This document shows, in pieces, positions 1 through 6,460 of a stretch of 9,462 nt of DNA. The DNA is from Pseudomonadota bacterium (GTDB lineage: Bacteria; Pseudomonadota; Alphaproteobacteria; Azospirillales; Azospirillaceae). Below the pieces are notes generated by a model. The model saw nothing but the letters and a program-made list of their open reading frames with translations. It was not told the DNA's origin and did no database searches. The DNA lies in the NCBI GenBank assembly GCA_023411035.1, contig JAEYPE010000073.1, positions 1 through 9,462 of the forward strand, written 5' to 3'. Position 1 is the first letter of the stretch, and every line of letters begins with the position of its first letter. The position numbers and the translations under genes are program-made.

Positions 1-917
1 CCGTCGCGCTTGCCCAGAATCCGTTCCGTCCGGGTGCCGTCCCCGGTGCAGAGCTTGAAGCCGATGCGCCCGTTCCCGGCGTTCCAGGGCGGCGCGATGA
101 TGCGGGCCTCCGGACGCGCGCCGGGCCGGCGGGAAGCGGCGATGTAGACGAACTTCTCGTCCTCCCACGGCACCTCCGCCCCCTTGGCCTGACGGTGCAG
201 GCGGGACCGGGCGACCCGGCGGGAGAAATGGCACCAATCCGGCGCGGCCAGTGGGCAGGCAACGCTGTGGACGCAGGGGGCGACCAGATGGGCGCCCGCG
301 GCGGCCAGCCGGTCCCGCGCCCGGACGATCCGCGCCCAGCCGGCGGGCGTGCCGGGCTCGACGATCAGCAGCGTTCCGGCGGTGAGATCCCACAGCCGGT
401 CCACCAGCCGGTCGCGCGCCGGCTCCGCAAGCTCGTCCAGCACATAGGCCAGAGTCACCAGATCGCGCGGGGTCAGCCCCGGCAGGTCGCCGGCGGCATC
501 GCCGGACCGCCATTCGATCCGCGCCGGGGCGGCCTCGCGCGACAGCGTTTCCCCAACGGCGCGGATGGCCGGGCTGCCCTCGATCAGCAGGGCGTCGTCC
601 AGGCTGGCCCAGCGATCGGACGCAGCCCACAGCGCCGTTCCCGGCCCGGCCCCCACGTCCAGCGCGGTGACCGGGGCGAAGTCGGGAAGCGCATCCGCCA
701 CCGCCTCCATGCTGGAGCGGACGGCGGCGAAGGTTGCCGGCAGGCGGGTGGCGAGGTAGGCCCGCGCCGCCAGATCGTCCGACAGGTGAAAGCGCCCGTC
801 CCGCACCTCCGCCCGGTAGCGTTGGGACAGACGGTCCGCCGCGCGCTTCAGATCGGCAAGGGCGATGCCGTCCAGCGCGCGGTCCACCGCGTGGCGGAGC
901 GAAGGGGGAAGTTCCAT
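1..917 (-). CDS. Rsm22-family SAM-dependent methyltransferase-like protein (ribosome assembly), C-terminus cut by window edge
   Basis: The reading frame starts at the ATG at 917 (MELPPSLRHAVDRALDG) and stays open for 305 codons to the left edge. Residues 87-94 read DVGAGPGT, the glycine-rich SAM-binding loop of class I methyltransferases, followed by an acidic strand end (LLIEGSP) and by LAYVLDEL and LLIVEPGTP, as in Rsm22 proteins. Cysteines C215, C221 and C229 (the last in DWCHFSRR) and C290 (FKLCTGDG) match the cysteine pattern that holds a [4Fe-4S] cluster in the mitochondrial homologue (Rsm22/METTL17), which acts in small-subunit ribosome assembly. Methyltransferase activity is not established for this family, so the role is assigned by homology only. 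The ribosome-binding site is weak (CGGA-like). Family members are usually only slightly longer, so little is missing. The gene lies 88 nt downstream of the chemoreceptor with no evident functional link. Confidence 0.88.
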   Translation of the reverse strand, partial: MELPPSLRHAVDRALDGIALADLKRAADRLSQRYRAEVRDGRFHLSDDLAARAYLATRLPATFAAVRSSMEAVADALPDFAPVTALDVGAGPGTALWAASDRWASLDDALLIEGSPAIRAVGETLSREAAPARIEWRSGDAAGDLPGLTPRDLVTLAYVLDELAEPARDRLVDRLWDLTAGTLLIVEPGTPAGWARIVRARDRLAAAGAHLVAPCVHSVACPLAAPDWCHFSRRVARSRLHRQAKGAEVPWEDEKFVYIAASRRPGARPEARIIAPPWNAGNGRIGFKLCTGDGTRTERILGKRD

Positions 918-931
918 GGGTCCGGAAGAGA

Positions 932-957
932 GCAGGCGTGGTCGTCGTCCCGCCTGT
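932..957 (-). terminator. Possible weak hairpin between chemoreceptor and Rsm22 gene
   Basis: The arms CAGGCG (933-938) and CGCCTG (951-956) can form a 6-bp stem, extendable by one G-T pair, around a 12-nt loop. The hairpin lies about 50 nt past the chemoreceptor stop codon and just before the Rsm22 start. On the minus strand it is followed by CTCTCTT rather than a true T-run, so it is at best a weak attenuator or terminator. It may be chance in GC-rich DNA. Confidence 0.2.
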
Positions 958-1005
958 TAGCACGCCGCCGCCTTTGCGGAAATGGACAAAGCGTGGAGCG
1001 GGCCG

Positions 1006-3009
1006 TTACGCCCGCACCTGACGCAGGAAGTCGTTGACCGCGCCGTTCAGGGTGCCGGCCATCTCCGACAGCCGGTCGGCGGCCCCCATCATGGCGTCGG
1101 CGGAGCGCCCGGTGTCCACCGCCACCCGGCTGACGTCCCCGATGTTGGACGACACGTCGGTGTTCATGCACTCCACCATGCGCACATTGTGGGTGATCTC
1201 CGACGTGGCCTGGCGCTGCTGCTCCACAGCCGCGGCGATCCCGGCCACGCTCTCGCCGATGACGGCGATGGTGGAGCCGATGCGGGCGATGGCGTCCACC
1301 ACCCCGATCGTGGAATCCTGGATGCCCCGCACCAGCGCGGCGATCTCCTCCGTGGACGAGGCGGTCTGGGAGGCGAGCGTCTTCACCTCGTTGGCGACGA
1401 CGGCGAAGCCCCTGCCGGCGTCACCGGCCCGCGCCGCCTCGATGCTGGCGTTCAGCGCCAGAAGGTTGGTCTGCTGGGCAATGCCGGTGATGATGGCGAC
1501 CACCTCCCCGATCTTCTGGGCGGAATCGGACAGGCCCTTGGTCAGGCTGTCGGCGCGCCGGGATTCGGCCACGGCGTCCTCCGCCACGTCGCGGGACTGG
1601 GCGATCTGCCGCCCGATCCCGTCGATGGAGGCGGAGAGCTGCTCGCTGGCCGAGGCGACGGCGCCCACGTTGCTGGTGGCGTTGCCCGCGGCGTCCGCGG
1701 CGGCGCGGGTGCGCTGGGCGGTGTCCGACGCCATGCCGGCGACGGCGCGGGCGGAACTGGTGACCTCTCCAGCGGCGACGGACAGCGACCCGGCCACCGC
1801 CTGGACGGTGCGCTCCAGCCCGTCCGCCAGCCTGTTCATCAGGGCGCGGCGCTCCTCCTCCGCGCGCCGTTCCTGGTCGCGGCGGGTTTCCTCCGCGCCG
1901 CGGCGGGCGTCCAGAGCCTCGCGGAAGGCGTGGACCGCGCCGTGGATGTCGGCGATTTCCCGCAGGGGCGAAGGCCGCAGAGCCACCGCGCTCTCCCCCC
2001 GTGTCAGCGCCTGGAGCGCCCGGCTGGCGTCGCGGACCGGTTGCATGAGGTAGCGGTAGCCCAGCAGCATGTTGAGCCCGCCGACAAGCCCGATCAGCGC
2101 GAAGGTTCCCAGCGCGATCAGCGTCAGCCGGTCGAGCACCGCCGTCAGTTCCTTGGCCCCGGCCTGGCTGCGCTCGGTCACCGCGTCGGAGGCGGCGCTC
2201 ATCCGCTGCACCAGCCCATCGACCAGCGTTCGGACCTCCTGCTTGTGGGCATGGGCGTCGGTGATCAGGCGCAGCGTTTCGGTGCGCTGCGCGAAGGTTT
2301 CCTCGAACGCCGCGAAGGCGGCGATGTCGTCGGCGACGCTCTCGAACTCGTCGGAATCCGGCAGGTTCTTGCGCAGGTCCATCGCCTTCGCCATGTGCGC
2401 CCGGAACTGGCGAAGGTCGTTGCCGACCGCTGTCTGGTCGAGCTGGGACGGCAGGCGGGCCAGCAGGGCCTTGGCGTCGCGGATGGTCGCGAACAGCGTG
2501 GCGAGGGCCTGCCTGTCCACCTGCGCGTCCACCACGCGCATCGCCGTGGACAGACCGCGGGCGATGTCTCCGGACAGGCTTTCCGCCCGGCTGATGTTGA
2601 AGTCGAACTTCTTGTCCAGCGCCTCCACCTTGGCGCCGATGGCCGCCGCCTCGCGGCTGGCCGCGACGGCCTTGGCGACGGTCCGTGCGATCTCCGGCGC
2701 CGCGTTCGCGGACATGCGGGCGGCGTGGGCGTCCAGTTTGGTCAGCGCCTCCGCGCGGGAGCCCTCGTCGGTGCCGGCGATCACCGTCTCGCCCAGCTTG
2801 GCGAGCCGTTCGGCCTCCAACGCGATCCGCTGATTCTCGGCGACCTGCTGCGCCAGTTCGGCGTTGCCGTTGGCGATGCGCGTCGCCTCCATGCCCGTCA
2901 TGCCACCGAACACCGCCAGGGCGGCCACGACGATTCCCGCAATCAGGCAATCCACCACCACGACCTGAAGGGTCGATCGCTTTGCCCGCTCACCCGTATC
3001 GGACACCAT
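1006..3009 (-). CDS. Methyl-accepting chemotaxis protein with large helical sensor domain
   Basis: A transmembrane chemoreceptor of 667 residues that signals to CheA/CheW. The order is: short basic N-terminus; first membrane helix (about 13-38); a long, almost entirely helical sensor region (about 40-290); second membrane helix (about 295-320, LIALGTFALIGLVGG); HAMP (about 320-370); an Arg/Glu-rich coiled coil; and the cytoplasmic signalling hairpin. The hairpin tip is unmistakable at about 504-545: IAQQTNLLALNASIEAARAG, then GRGFAVVANEVKTLA. I chose the ATG at 3009 because GAGGTG stands 5 nt upstream; a TTG at 3078 in the same frame adds 23 residues but lacks such a site. No CheR-binding C-terminal pentapeptide is seen (it ends FLRQVRA). 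The sensor resembles four-helix or helical-bimodular domains in length and composition; its ligand cannot be read from the sequence. No other chemotaxis gene is in view, so this looks like an orphan receptor gene. Confidence 0.95.
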   Translation of the reverse strand: MVSDTGERAKRSTLQVVVVDCLIAGIVVAALAVFGGMTGMEATRIANGNAELAQQVAENQRIALEAERLAKLGETVIAGTDEGSRAEALTKLDAHAARMSANAAPEIARTVAKAVAASREAAAIGAKVEALDKKFDFNISRAESLSGDIARGLSTAMRVVDAQVDRQALATLFATIRDAKALLARLPSQLDQTAVGNDLRQFRAHMAKAMDLRKNLPDSDEFESVADDIAAFAAFEETFAQRTETLRLITDAHAHKQEVRTLVDGLVQRMSAASDAVTERSQAGAKELTAVLDRLTLIALGTFALIGLVGGLNMLLGYRYLMQPVRDASRALQALTRGESAVALRPSPLREIADIHGAVHAFREALDARRGAEETRRDQERRAEEERRALMNRLADGLERTVQAVAGSLSVAAGEVTSSARAVAGMASDTAQRTRAAADAAGNATSNVGAVASASEQLSASIDGIGRQIAQSRDVAEDAVAESRRADSLTKGLSDSAQKIGEVVAIITGIAQQTNLLALNASIEAARAGDAGRGFAVVANEVKTLASQTASSTEEIAALVRGIQDSTIGVVDAIARIGSTIAVIGESVAGIAAAVEQQRQATSEITHNVRMVECMNTDVSSNIGDVSRVAVDTGRSADAMMGAADRLSEMAGTLNGAVNDFLRQVRA

Positions 3010-3014
3010 CTCCG

Positions 3015-3020
3015 CACCTC
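3015..3020 (-). promoter_or_regulatory. Ribosome binding site deciding the chemoreceptor start
   Basis: On the minus strand GAGGTG is followed by a 5-nt spacer (CGGAG) and then the ATG at 3009. It supports this ATG over the upstream in-frame TTG at 3078. Confidence 0.7.
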
Positions 3021-3083
3021 GCCCGCAGCGTTCCCCCGAACTCTTCGTCTTTTCAGGACGAGCCGCAGGGCGACTCAACCTGA

Positions 3084-3125
3084 GCTTTTTTTAGAGCACA
3101 TATATACTCGGAAAAGCGGGAACAA
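3084..3125 (-). promoter_or_regulatory. Candidate promoter region of the chemoreceptor gene
   Basis: Between the transglycosylase terminator and the chemoreceptor start there is a short AT-rich island. Read on the minus strand it holds TTGTTC (3125-3120), TATATA (3106-3101) and a run of seven A (3091-3085). The best sigma-70 alignment is TTGTTC with 17 nt to TATGTG (3102-3097), which is a weak match; TATATA itself is only 13 nt from TTGTTC. A flagellar sigma-28 type element (TAAA, 15 nt, GCCGATAA) is not convincing. The position suggests a promoter, because the strong terminator isolates this gene from its upstream neighbour, but the exact boxes are uncertain. Confidence 0.3.
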
Positions 3126-3135
3126 GGCCATTGTG

Positions 3136-3183
3136 AAAAGCCAGAGGCGGCGCCCGTCCGTCCGGTGGGCGCCGCCTCTGGCT
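3136..3183 (-). terminator. Strong intrinsic terminator of the transglycosylase gene
   Basis: A perfect 17-bp inverted repeat (3139-3155 pairs with 3167-3183) encloses an 11-nt loop. The stem is very GC-rich. On the minus strand the stem is followed by TTTT (3139-3136, sharing one base with the stem) and then CACAA, while on the plus strand no T-run follows. It therefore terminates minus-strand transcription. It begins 35 nt past the transglycosylase stop codon and separates that gene from the chemoreceptor. Confidence 0.88.
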
Positions 3184-3218
3184 GTGACACACGCTGTGGA
3201 ACGGGTGGAAAGACGCCG

Positions 3219-4283
3219 TTACATGCCGGCGCCGGTTCCTCCGGCCAGGGCGACGCAGACGCGGTCCCGGCCCTCCAGGCTGCCGCAGCCGCCGCTGCGC
3301 TGGGACACGAAGCGGATGACCACCCGCTCGCCCTTGCCGACGGTGTTGGGCGGCAGCATCGCCTCGGCGACCATGGTTTCCACCGTCCGGGACGGCGCCC
3401 GGCCGGTCCTGGCCGCCGTGGTCTTCGGCGCGTTCCGGTCGGTGGCGGGGACGAACTCCGCAGGCGGGTGAGCTTCCCCGCGGCCGGCGGGCTCCACCAC
3501 CAGCGGGGCGGAACGGGGCTCCAGAGCGGCCACGGCGACCGGCGCCGGAGCGGCGGGAGTGTCCGGCACGGGCGCCGCCGGTTCCGGAACCGCCGCGGCC
3601 ATGACCGGAGCCGGGGCGGGCGCCGGGGCCGCCGGCTTGACCGACGGCGTGGGAGCGGTGGCGGGAACCACGGCGACCTCGATCGCGCTGGCGCCCGCCG
3701 ACTGCGACGGTTCGCGCGGAGCGGCGCCGCGCAGCGTCGGCGTCAGGGAGGCGATGTACATCCGCGTTTCCCGCGGCAACTTCTGCTTGCCCGCAAGGTG
3801 CGAGGCATAGCAGGCCGGGCCGCAGTTGTAGGCGGCGAGGAAGCCCGGCGCGCCGAACAGGTCGTACATCTCCCGCAGATAGGCGGTGCCGGCCAGGATG
3901 TTGTCGCGCGGGTCGGACGGATCGGCGCCGAGCCCATACTGCCAGCGCATCATGTCGTAGGTGCCGGGCATCACCTGCATCAGCCCGATGGCGCCGGCAT
4001 GGCTGGTGATGGTGCGTCCGTTCACCACCGCGCGCCCGCCGCTCTCGCGCATCATCACGGCCCGTATCCACTTCTCCGGCATGTCGAACCGCTCCGACGC
4101 CTCGCGGATGTGGGGGACCCAGCGGCCCAGCGGGTCGTTCGGATCGATGGAGACGGCGACCACTTCCGGAGCCTTGGCGATGTCCGCCGTTTCCGGAGCG
4201 TTCGAGGCGCAACCCGCCAAGCCGAGGGCGAGAATCAGGGCGGCACCGGCGGTGCGGGCCGCGGTGAAGTCGCGATAAGCCAC
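3219..4283 (-). CDS. Lytic transglycosylase, SLT-domain lipoprotein
   Basis: A predicted peptidoglycan-cleaving enzyme of 354 residues. The N-terminus is a lipoprotein signal: basic residues, a hydrophobic stretch (ALILALGLAGC) and lipobox LAGC with lipidated Cys25, so it should be membrane-anchored facing the periplasm. The SLT catalytic domain follows at about 50-185. It has the catalytic glutamate in MMRESGG (Glu80), the GLMQVMPGT motif (100-108) and AAYNCGP (150-156). Residues about 192-305 form a Pro/Ala-rich low-complexity linker (PAPAPAPV and similar). A short C-terminal segment with Cys333 and Cys343 ends the protein and matches no domain I know. The start is uncertain: I prefer the GTG at 4283, which gives a normal signal peptide and has a GGA 9 nt upstream. 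A TTG at 4310 would add 9 residues without a good ribosome-binding site. It is monocistronic, closed by the terminator just downstream. Confidence 0.9.
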   Translation of the reverse strand: MAYRDFTAARTAGAALILALGLAGCASNAPETADIAKAPEVVAVSIDPNDPLGRWVPHIREASERFDMPEKWIRAVMMRESGGRAVVNGRTITSHAGAIGLMQVMPGTYDMMRWQYGLGADPSDPRDNILAGTAYLREMYDLFGAPGFLAAYNCGPACYASHLAGKQKLPRETRMYIASLTPTLRGAAPREPSQSAGASAIEVAVVPATAPTPSVKPAAPAPAPAPVMAAAVPEPAAPVPDTPAAPAPVAVAALEPRSAPLVVEPAGRGEAHPPAEFVPATDRNAPKTTAARTGRAPSRTVETMVAEAMLPPNTVGKGERVVIRFVSQRSGGCGSLEGRDRVCVALAGGTGAGM

Positions 4284-4310
4284 GAGGTGGGGTCCGTGCT
4301 GGTTGCACAA

Positions 4311-4567
4311 AGATCGAAAGCGTTACCCCCTCTTTGCGATGTAATGGCGTTGGCTGTCAAGCAACAAGGCGGGTGTAATGTCCTGTTTCCGCAGCTTTTC
4401 CCTTTTTCATATCCGGTTGGAATGGTTTTCAGCCAAATGCTGTTCATCCAGGTTTGTCCAATTTCTGCCTCGCTCTGCACGGATGCCGTCTTGACCGAAG
4501 CGGGCGGGAACCCCATTCCACTCCTGCCCAAAACCTGTGGTCCGATTGGCTGCGCCCCCTCGACGGC
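4311..4567. other. Lower-GC intergenic region between divergent transcription units
   Basis: This stretch is visibly richer in A and T than the rest of the window and carries no convincing gene. It separates the minus-strand transglycosylase from the plus-strand efflux operon, so it should hold the transglycosylase promoter. On the minus strand a perfect TTGACA is at 4360-4355, but the hexamer 17 nt on (GCAAAG) is a poor -10. Another weak minus-strand pair is TTGGCT with a 17-nt spacer to GATATG, further upstream. I see no strong hairpin, riboswitch or repeat. A 38-codon plus-strand frame starting at 4378 has no ribosome-binding site and is not called. Confidence 0.5.
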
Positions 4568-4596
4568 TTGACTTTCCAAGGCTCGCCTCATATTGA
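4568..4596 (+). promoter_or_regulatory. Sigma-70 promoter of the TetR-efflux operon
   Basis: TTGACT (4568-4573) and TATTGA (4591-4596) are separated by exactly 17 nt, a close match to the housekeeping consensus (5 of 6 in the -35; 4 of 6 in the -10). Transcription would start near 4603, giving a leader of about 22 nt before the TetR ATG. The -10 box touches the left end of the palindromic operator. Confidence 0.75.
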
Positions 4597-4609
4597 ATGA
4601 ACGTTCATT
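4596..4609. promoter_or_regulatory. Palindromic TetR-type operator over the transcription start
   Basis: AATGAACGTTCATT is a perfect 14-bp palindrome centred between 4602 and 4603, on the predicted +1 of the promoter and starting on the last base of its -10 box. TGAACGTTCA-like palindromes are typical operators for TetR-family repressors of efflux pumps. A repressor bound here would block RNA polymerase. The repressor gene begins 16 nt downstream, so autoregulation of the whole operon is the natural reading (inference from position and symmetry). Confidence 0.75.
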
Positions 4610-4624
4610 TATAGCCGCGCGCCG

Positions 4625-5284
4625 ATGCCCGACAGCACCGCCCACTCCCCTCCCCGCAGGTCCCGGCGCAAGGAGGCCCGACCCGCCGAGGTGATCGAGG
4701 CCGCGCGCGACCTGTTCATCTCGCGCGGATTCGCCGCAACCAAGCTGGAGCATGTCGCCCGCAAGGCCGGCGTCAGCGTCGGGCTGCCCTATCTCTATTT
4801 CGAGAACAAGGAGGGGCTGTTCAAAGCGGTCGTCCGGCAGTCCATCCTGCCGCAATTCCAGATGGGCGAGGACCTGCTGGACAGCTTCACCGGCAGCAGC
4901 GAGGAGTTCCTGCGCGTCCTGGTCCACGGATTCTGGGAATTGGAGCAGAGCCCCAACGCCGGCCTGTCGAAGCTGGTCATCGCCGAAGCGCAGAACTTTC
5001 CCGACCTCGCCCGCTTCTACATGGAGGAGGTCGTCCTGCGCGGGCGGCACTTCTTCGCACGCATCCTGCACCGCGGCATCGCGCGCGGGGAGTTCCGGCC
5101 CATGGACGTGGACCAGATGGCCCGCGTGATCTCCGCCCCGCTCAGCATGATGTCGCTGTGGAACCACTCGCTGCGCCCCTTCGAGCCGGACCCCGCAGCG
5201 GCCTCCGCCGACGCCTATCTCGACGCCTACCTCGACCTCGTCCTCAACGGACTGAAGGCCGCACCCAAGGACCACCCCCAATGA
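4625..5284 (+). CDS. TetR/AcrR-family transcriptional repressor of the efflux operon
   Basis: A 219-residue one-component regulator, a normal length for the family. After a basic tail (RRSRRKEARP) comes the N-terminal DNA-binding domain at about 20-68: IEAARDLFISRGFAATKLEH, then VARKAGVSVGLPYLYFENKE, the typical TetR helix-turn-helix and its trailing Y-x-F-x-x-K-E segment. The rest (about 75-215) is the helical ligand-binding and dimerisation domain; its ligand is unknown. It is the first gene of the operon: promoter and palindromic operator lie immediately upstream, and its stop codon overlaps the adaptor start (ATGA). The ATG at 4625 has no visible Shine-Dalgarno sequence and the predicted leader is short; the next in-frame ATG lies inside the ligand domain, so this start stands. 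It probably represses itself and the two pump genes. Confidence 0.92.
   Translation: MPDSTAHSPPRRSRRKEARPAEVIEAARDLFISRGFAATKLEHVARKAGVSVGLPYLYFENKEGLFKAVVRQSILPQFQMGEDLLDSFTGSSEEFLRVLVHGFWELEQSPNAGLSKLVIAEAQNFPDLARFYMEEVVLRGRHFFARILHRGIARGEFRPMDVDQMARVISAPLSMMSLWNHSLRPFEPDPAAASADAYLDAYLDLVLNGLKAAPKDHPQ
5267..5271 (+). promoter_or_regulatory. Ribosome binding site of the adaptor gene inside the TetR gene
   Basis: AAGGA is followed by 9 nt and then the ATG at 5281. It sits within the last codons of the TetR gene. With the ATGA overlap it suggests translational coupling between repressor and adaptor. Confidence 0.65.
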
Positions 5285-6444
5285 TCGACGCCGCCCGTTC
5301 CGAGCTTCCCCCCGGCAAGCCCCGGCGCCGCCTGCTGCTGCCCCTGCTGATCATCGCCGGCGCGCTGGCGGCGGGCGGCGCCGCCTGGAAGTCCATGGAC
5401 CGGCGCGACGCGGTGTCCCCCGCCGCGGCCAGCCTGTCCCCGATGGAGCGGGCGGTGGAACTGTCACCCATCGAACTCACCCGTATGGCCCCGCGCCGCC
5501 TGACCGAGCTGGTGCGGCTCAGCGGCTCCGTGAAGCCGATGGAGCAATCCATGGTGAAGTCGGAGGTCGCCGCCCGGCTGGTCGAGGTGCCGGTGCGCGA
5601 GGGGCAGGCGGTCCGGAAGGGACAGGTGCTGGCCCGCTTCGACACGGTGGAGCTTCAGGCGAAGCTGGACGAGAAGCTGAGCAACCTGGAAGGCGCCAAG
5701 GCGCAGCTCGTCCTGGCGGAGAAGACGCGCGCCAAGAATCTGGCGCTGCGCCAGAAGGACATCGTGTCCGAAGCCAACATGGATCAGGCGCAGAGCACCT
5801 TCCGCTTCCAGCAGGCCAGCGTGTCGGCGCTGGAGGCCCAGGTGGACCTCGCCCGAAAGGCGCTGCGCGACGCGGTGGTGGTCAGCCCCATCGACGGCAT
5901 GGTGGCCGAACGCGCGGTCAACCCCGGCGAGACGCTGGCGGTCAACACCAAGATGTTCTCCGTCGTGGACCTCAGCCGTGTGGAGGTGGAGGCGACGGTG
6001 CCCGCCGACGACGTGGCCCGGCTGAAGCCCGGCCAGACCGTGCGGCTGCGGGTTGAGGGCTTCGGCGAGCGGGAGTTCGTCGGCCGGATCGCCCGCATCA
6101 ACCCGATGGCCCGCGCCGGCACCCGCGCCATTCCGGTCTACGTGACGCTGGACAACGCCGACGGGTCCTTGCGCGGCGGCATGTTCGCGGCGGGCGACGC
6201 GGTGGTGGACGAGGCGGAGGACGCCATTGCCCTGCCCCCCTCCGCGGTCCGCCGCGACAAGGACGGCGATTTCGTGCTGGTCGTCGCCGGAGACCGCGTG
6301 GAGCGCCGCAAGGTGGAGGTGCTCAGCAACTGGGCGCGCGGCGATCTCGTGCAGGTGCGCGGGCTGGCCGAAGGCGATCTGGCGGTGACCGCCCCCCTGC
6401 CCGGCCTGACCGCCGGGCGGACCGTCAAGGTCATGGGATCGTAA
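5281..6444 (+). CDS. RND efflux periplasmic adaptor (membrane fusion protein)
   Basis: A 387-residue HlyD/AcrA-type adaptor linking an RND permease to an outer-membrane channel. A basic patch (PRRR, 14-17) and one hydrophobic segment (about 18-36) anchor it in the inner membrane; there is no lipobox cysteine, so it is not a lipoprotein like AcrA. The lipoyl domain is split: first half about 80-125 (VKSEVAARLVEVPVREGQAV), second half about 195-228 (VVSPIDGMVAERAVNPGETL). Between them is a coiled-coil hairpin (about 126-194). Its tip reads K152-x3-L156-x6-S163, close to the R-x3-L-x6-S channel-contact motif with Lys for Arg. The beta-barrel (about 230-305) and membrane-proximal region complete it. 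The start ATG overlaps the TetR stop and has AAGGA 9 nt upstream; an upstream in-frame start would lie inside the TetR gene. The permease gene follows 16 nt after the stop. Confidence 0.94.
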   Translation: MIDAARSELPPGKPRRRLLLPLLIIAGALAAGGAAWKSMDRRDAVSPAAASLSPMERAVELSPIELTRMAPRRLTELVRLSGSVKPMEQSMVKSEVAARLVEVPVREGQAVRKGQVLARFDTVELQAKLDEKLSNLEGAKAQLVLAEKTRAKNLALRQKDIVSEANMDQAQSTFRFQQASVSALEAQVDLARKALRDAVVVSPIDGMVAERAVNPGETLAVNTKMFSVVDLSRVEVEATVPADDVARLKPGQTVRLRVEGFGEREFVGRIARINPMARAGTRAIPVYVTLDNADGSLRGGMFAAGDAVVDEAEDAIALPPSAVRRDKDGDFVLVVAGDRVERRKVEVLSNWARGDLVQVRGLAEGDLAVTAPLPGLTAGRTVKVMGS

Positions 6445-6460
6445 GGGAACGGACCGCGCC

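Noticed and set aside
969..993. Bulged stem (CTTTG/CAAAG) downstream of the chemoreceptor stop
   Set aside because: It is a short, bulged stem with a 10-nt loop and no T-run on the minus strand; not a convincing terminator.
195..1037. Plus-strand open frame opposite the Rsm22-family gene
   Set aside because: It is a Gly/Arg/Pro-rich shadow with no motif; the minus-strand frame carries SAM-binding and Cys motifs.
3010..3078. N-terminal extension of the chemoreceptor from a TTG start
   Set aside because: The TTG lacks a ribosome-binding site while the internal ATG at 3009 has GAGGTG at good spacing; the extension adds only a charged tail before the membrane helix.
982..3471. Very long plus-strand open frame (829 codons) opposite the chemoreceptor
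   Set aside because: It is Gly/Arg/His-rich with no domain, starts inside the 88-nt gap and runs past the chemoreceptor start into the transglycosylase. It is a by-product of GC-biased third positions in the real minus-strand genes.
3091..4308. Minus-strand 405-codon frame overlapping the transglycosylase in another phase
   Set aside because: It is Arg/Gly/His-rich, reads through the terminator and has no motif; the SLT frame has the signal peptide and catalytic motifs.
4378..4494. Small plus-strand frame of 38 codons starting MSCFRSFSLF
   Set aside because: There is no ribosome-binding site or promoter and it has an odd composition; it most likely arises by chance in the lower-GC intergenic DNA.
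3165..4571. Plus-strand open frame of 468 codons across the transglycosylase and the intergenic region
   Set aside because: It overlaps the terminator, the SLT gene and the operon promoter, and its sequence has no domain.
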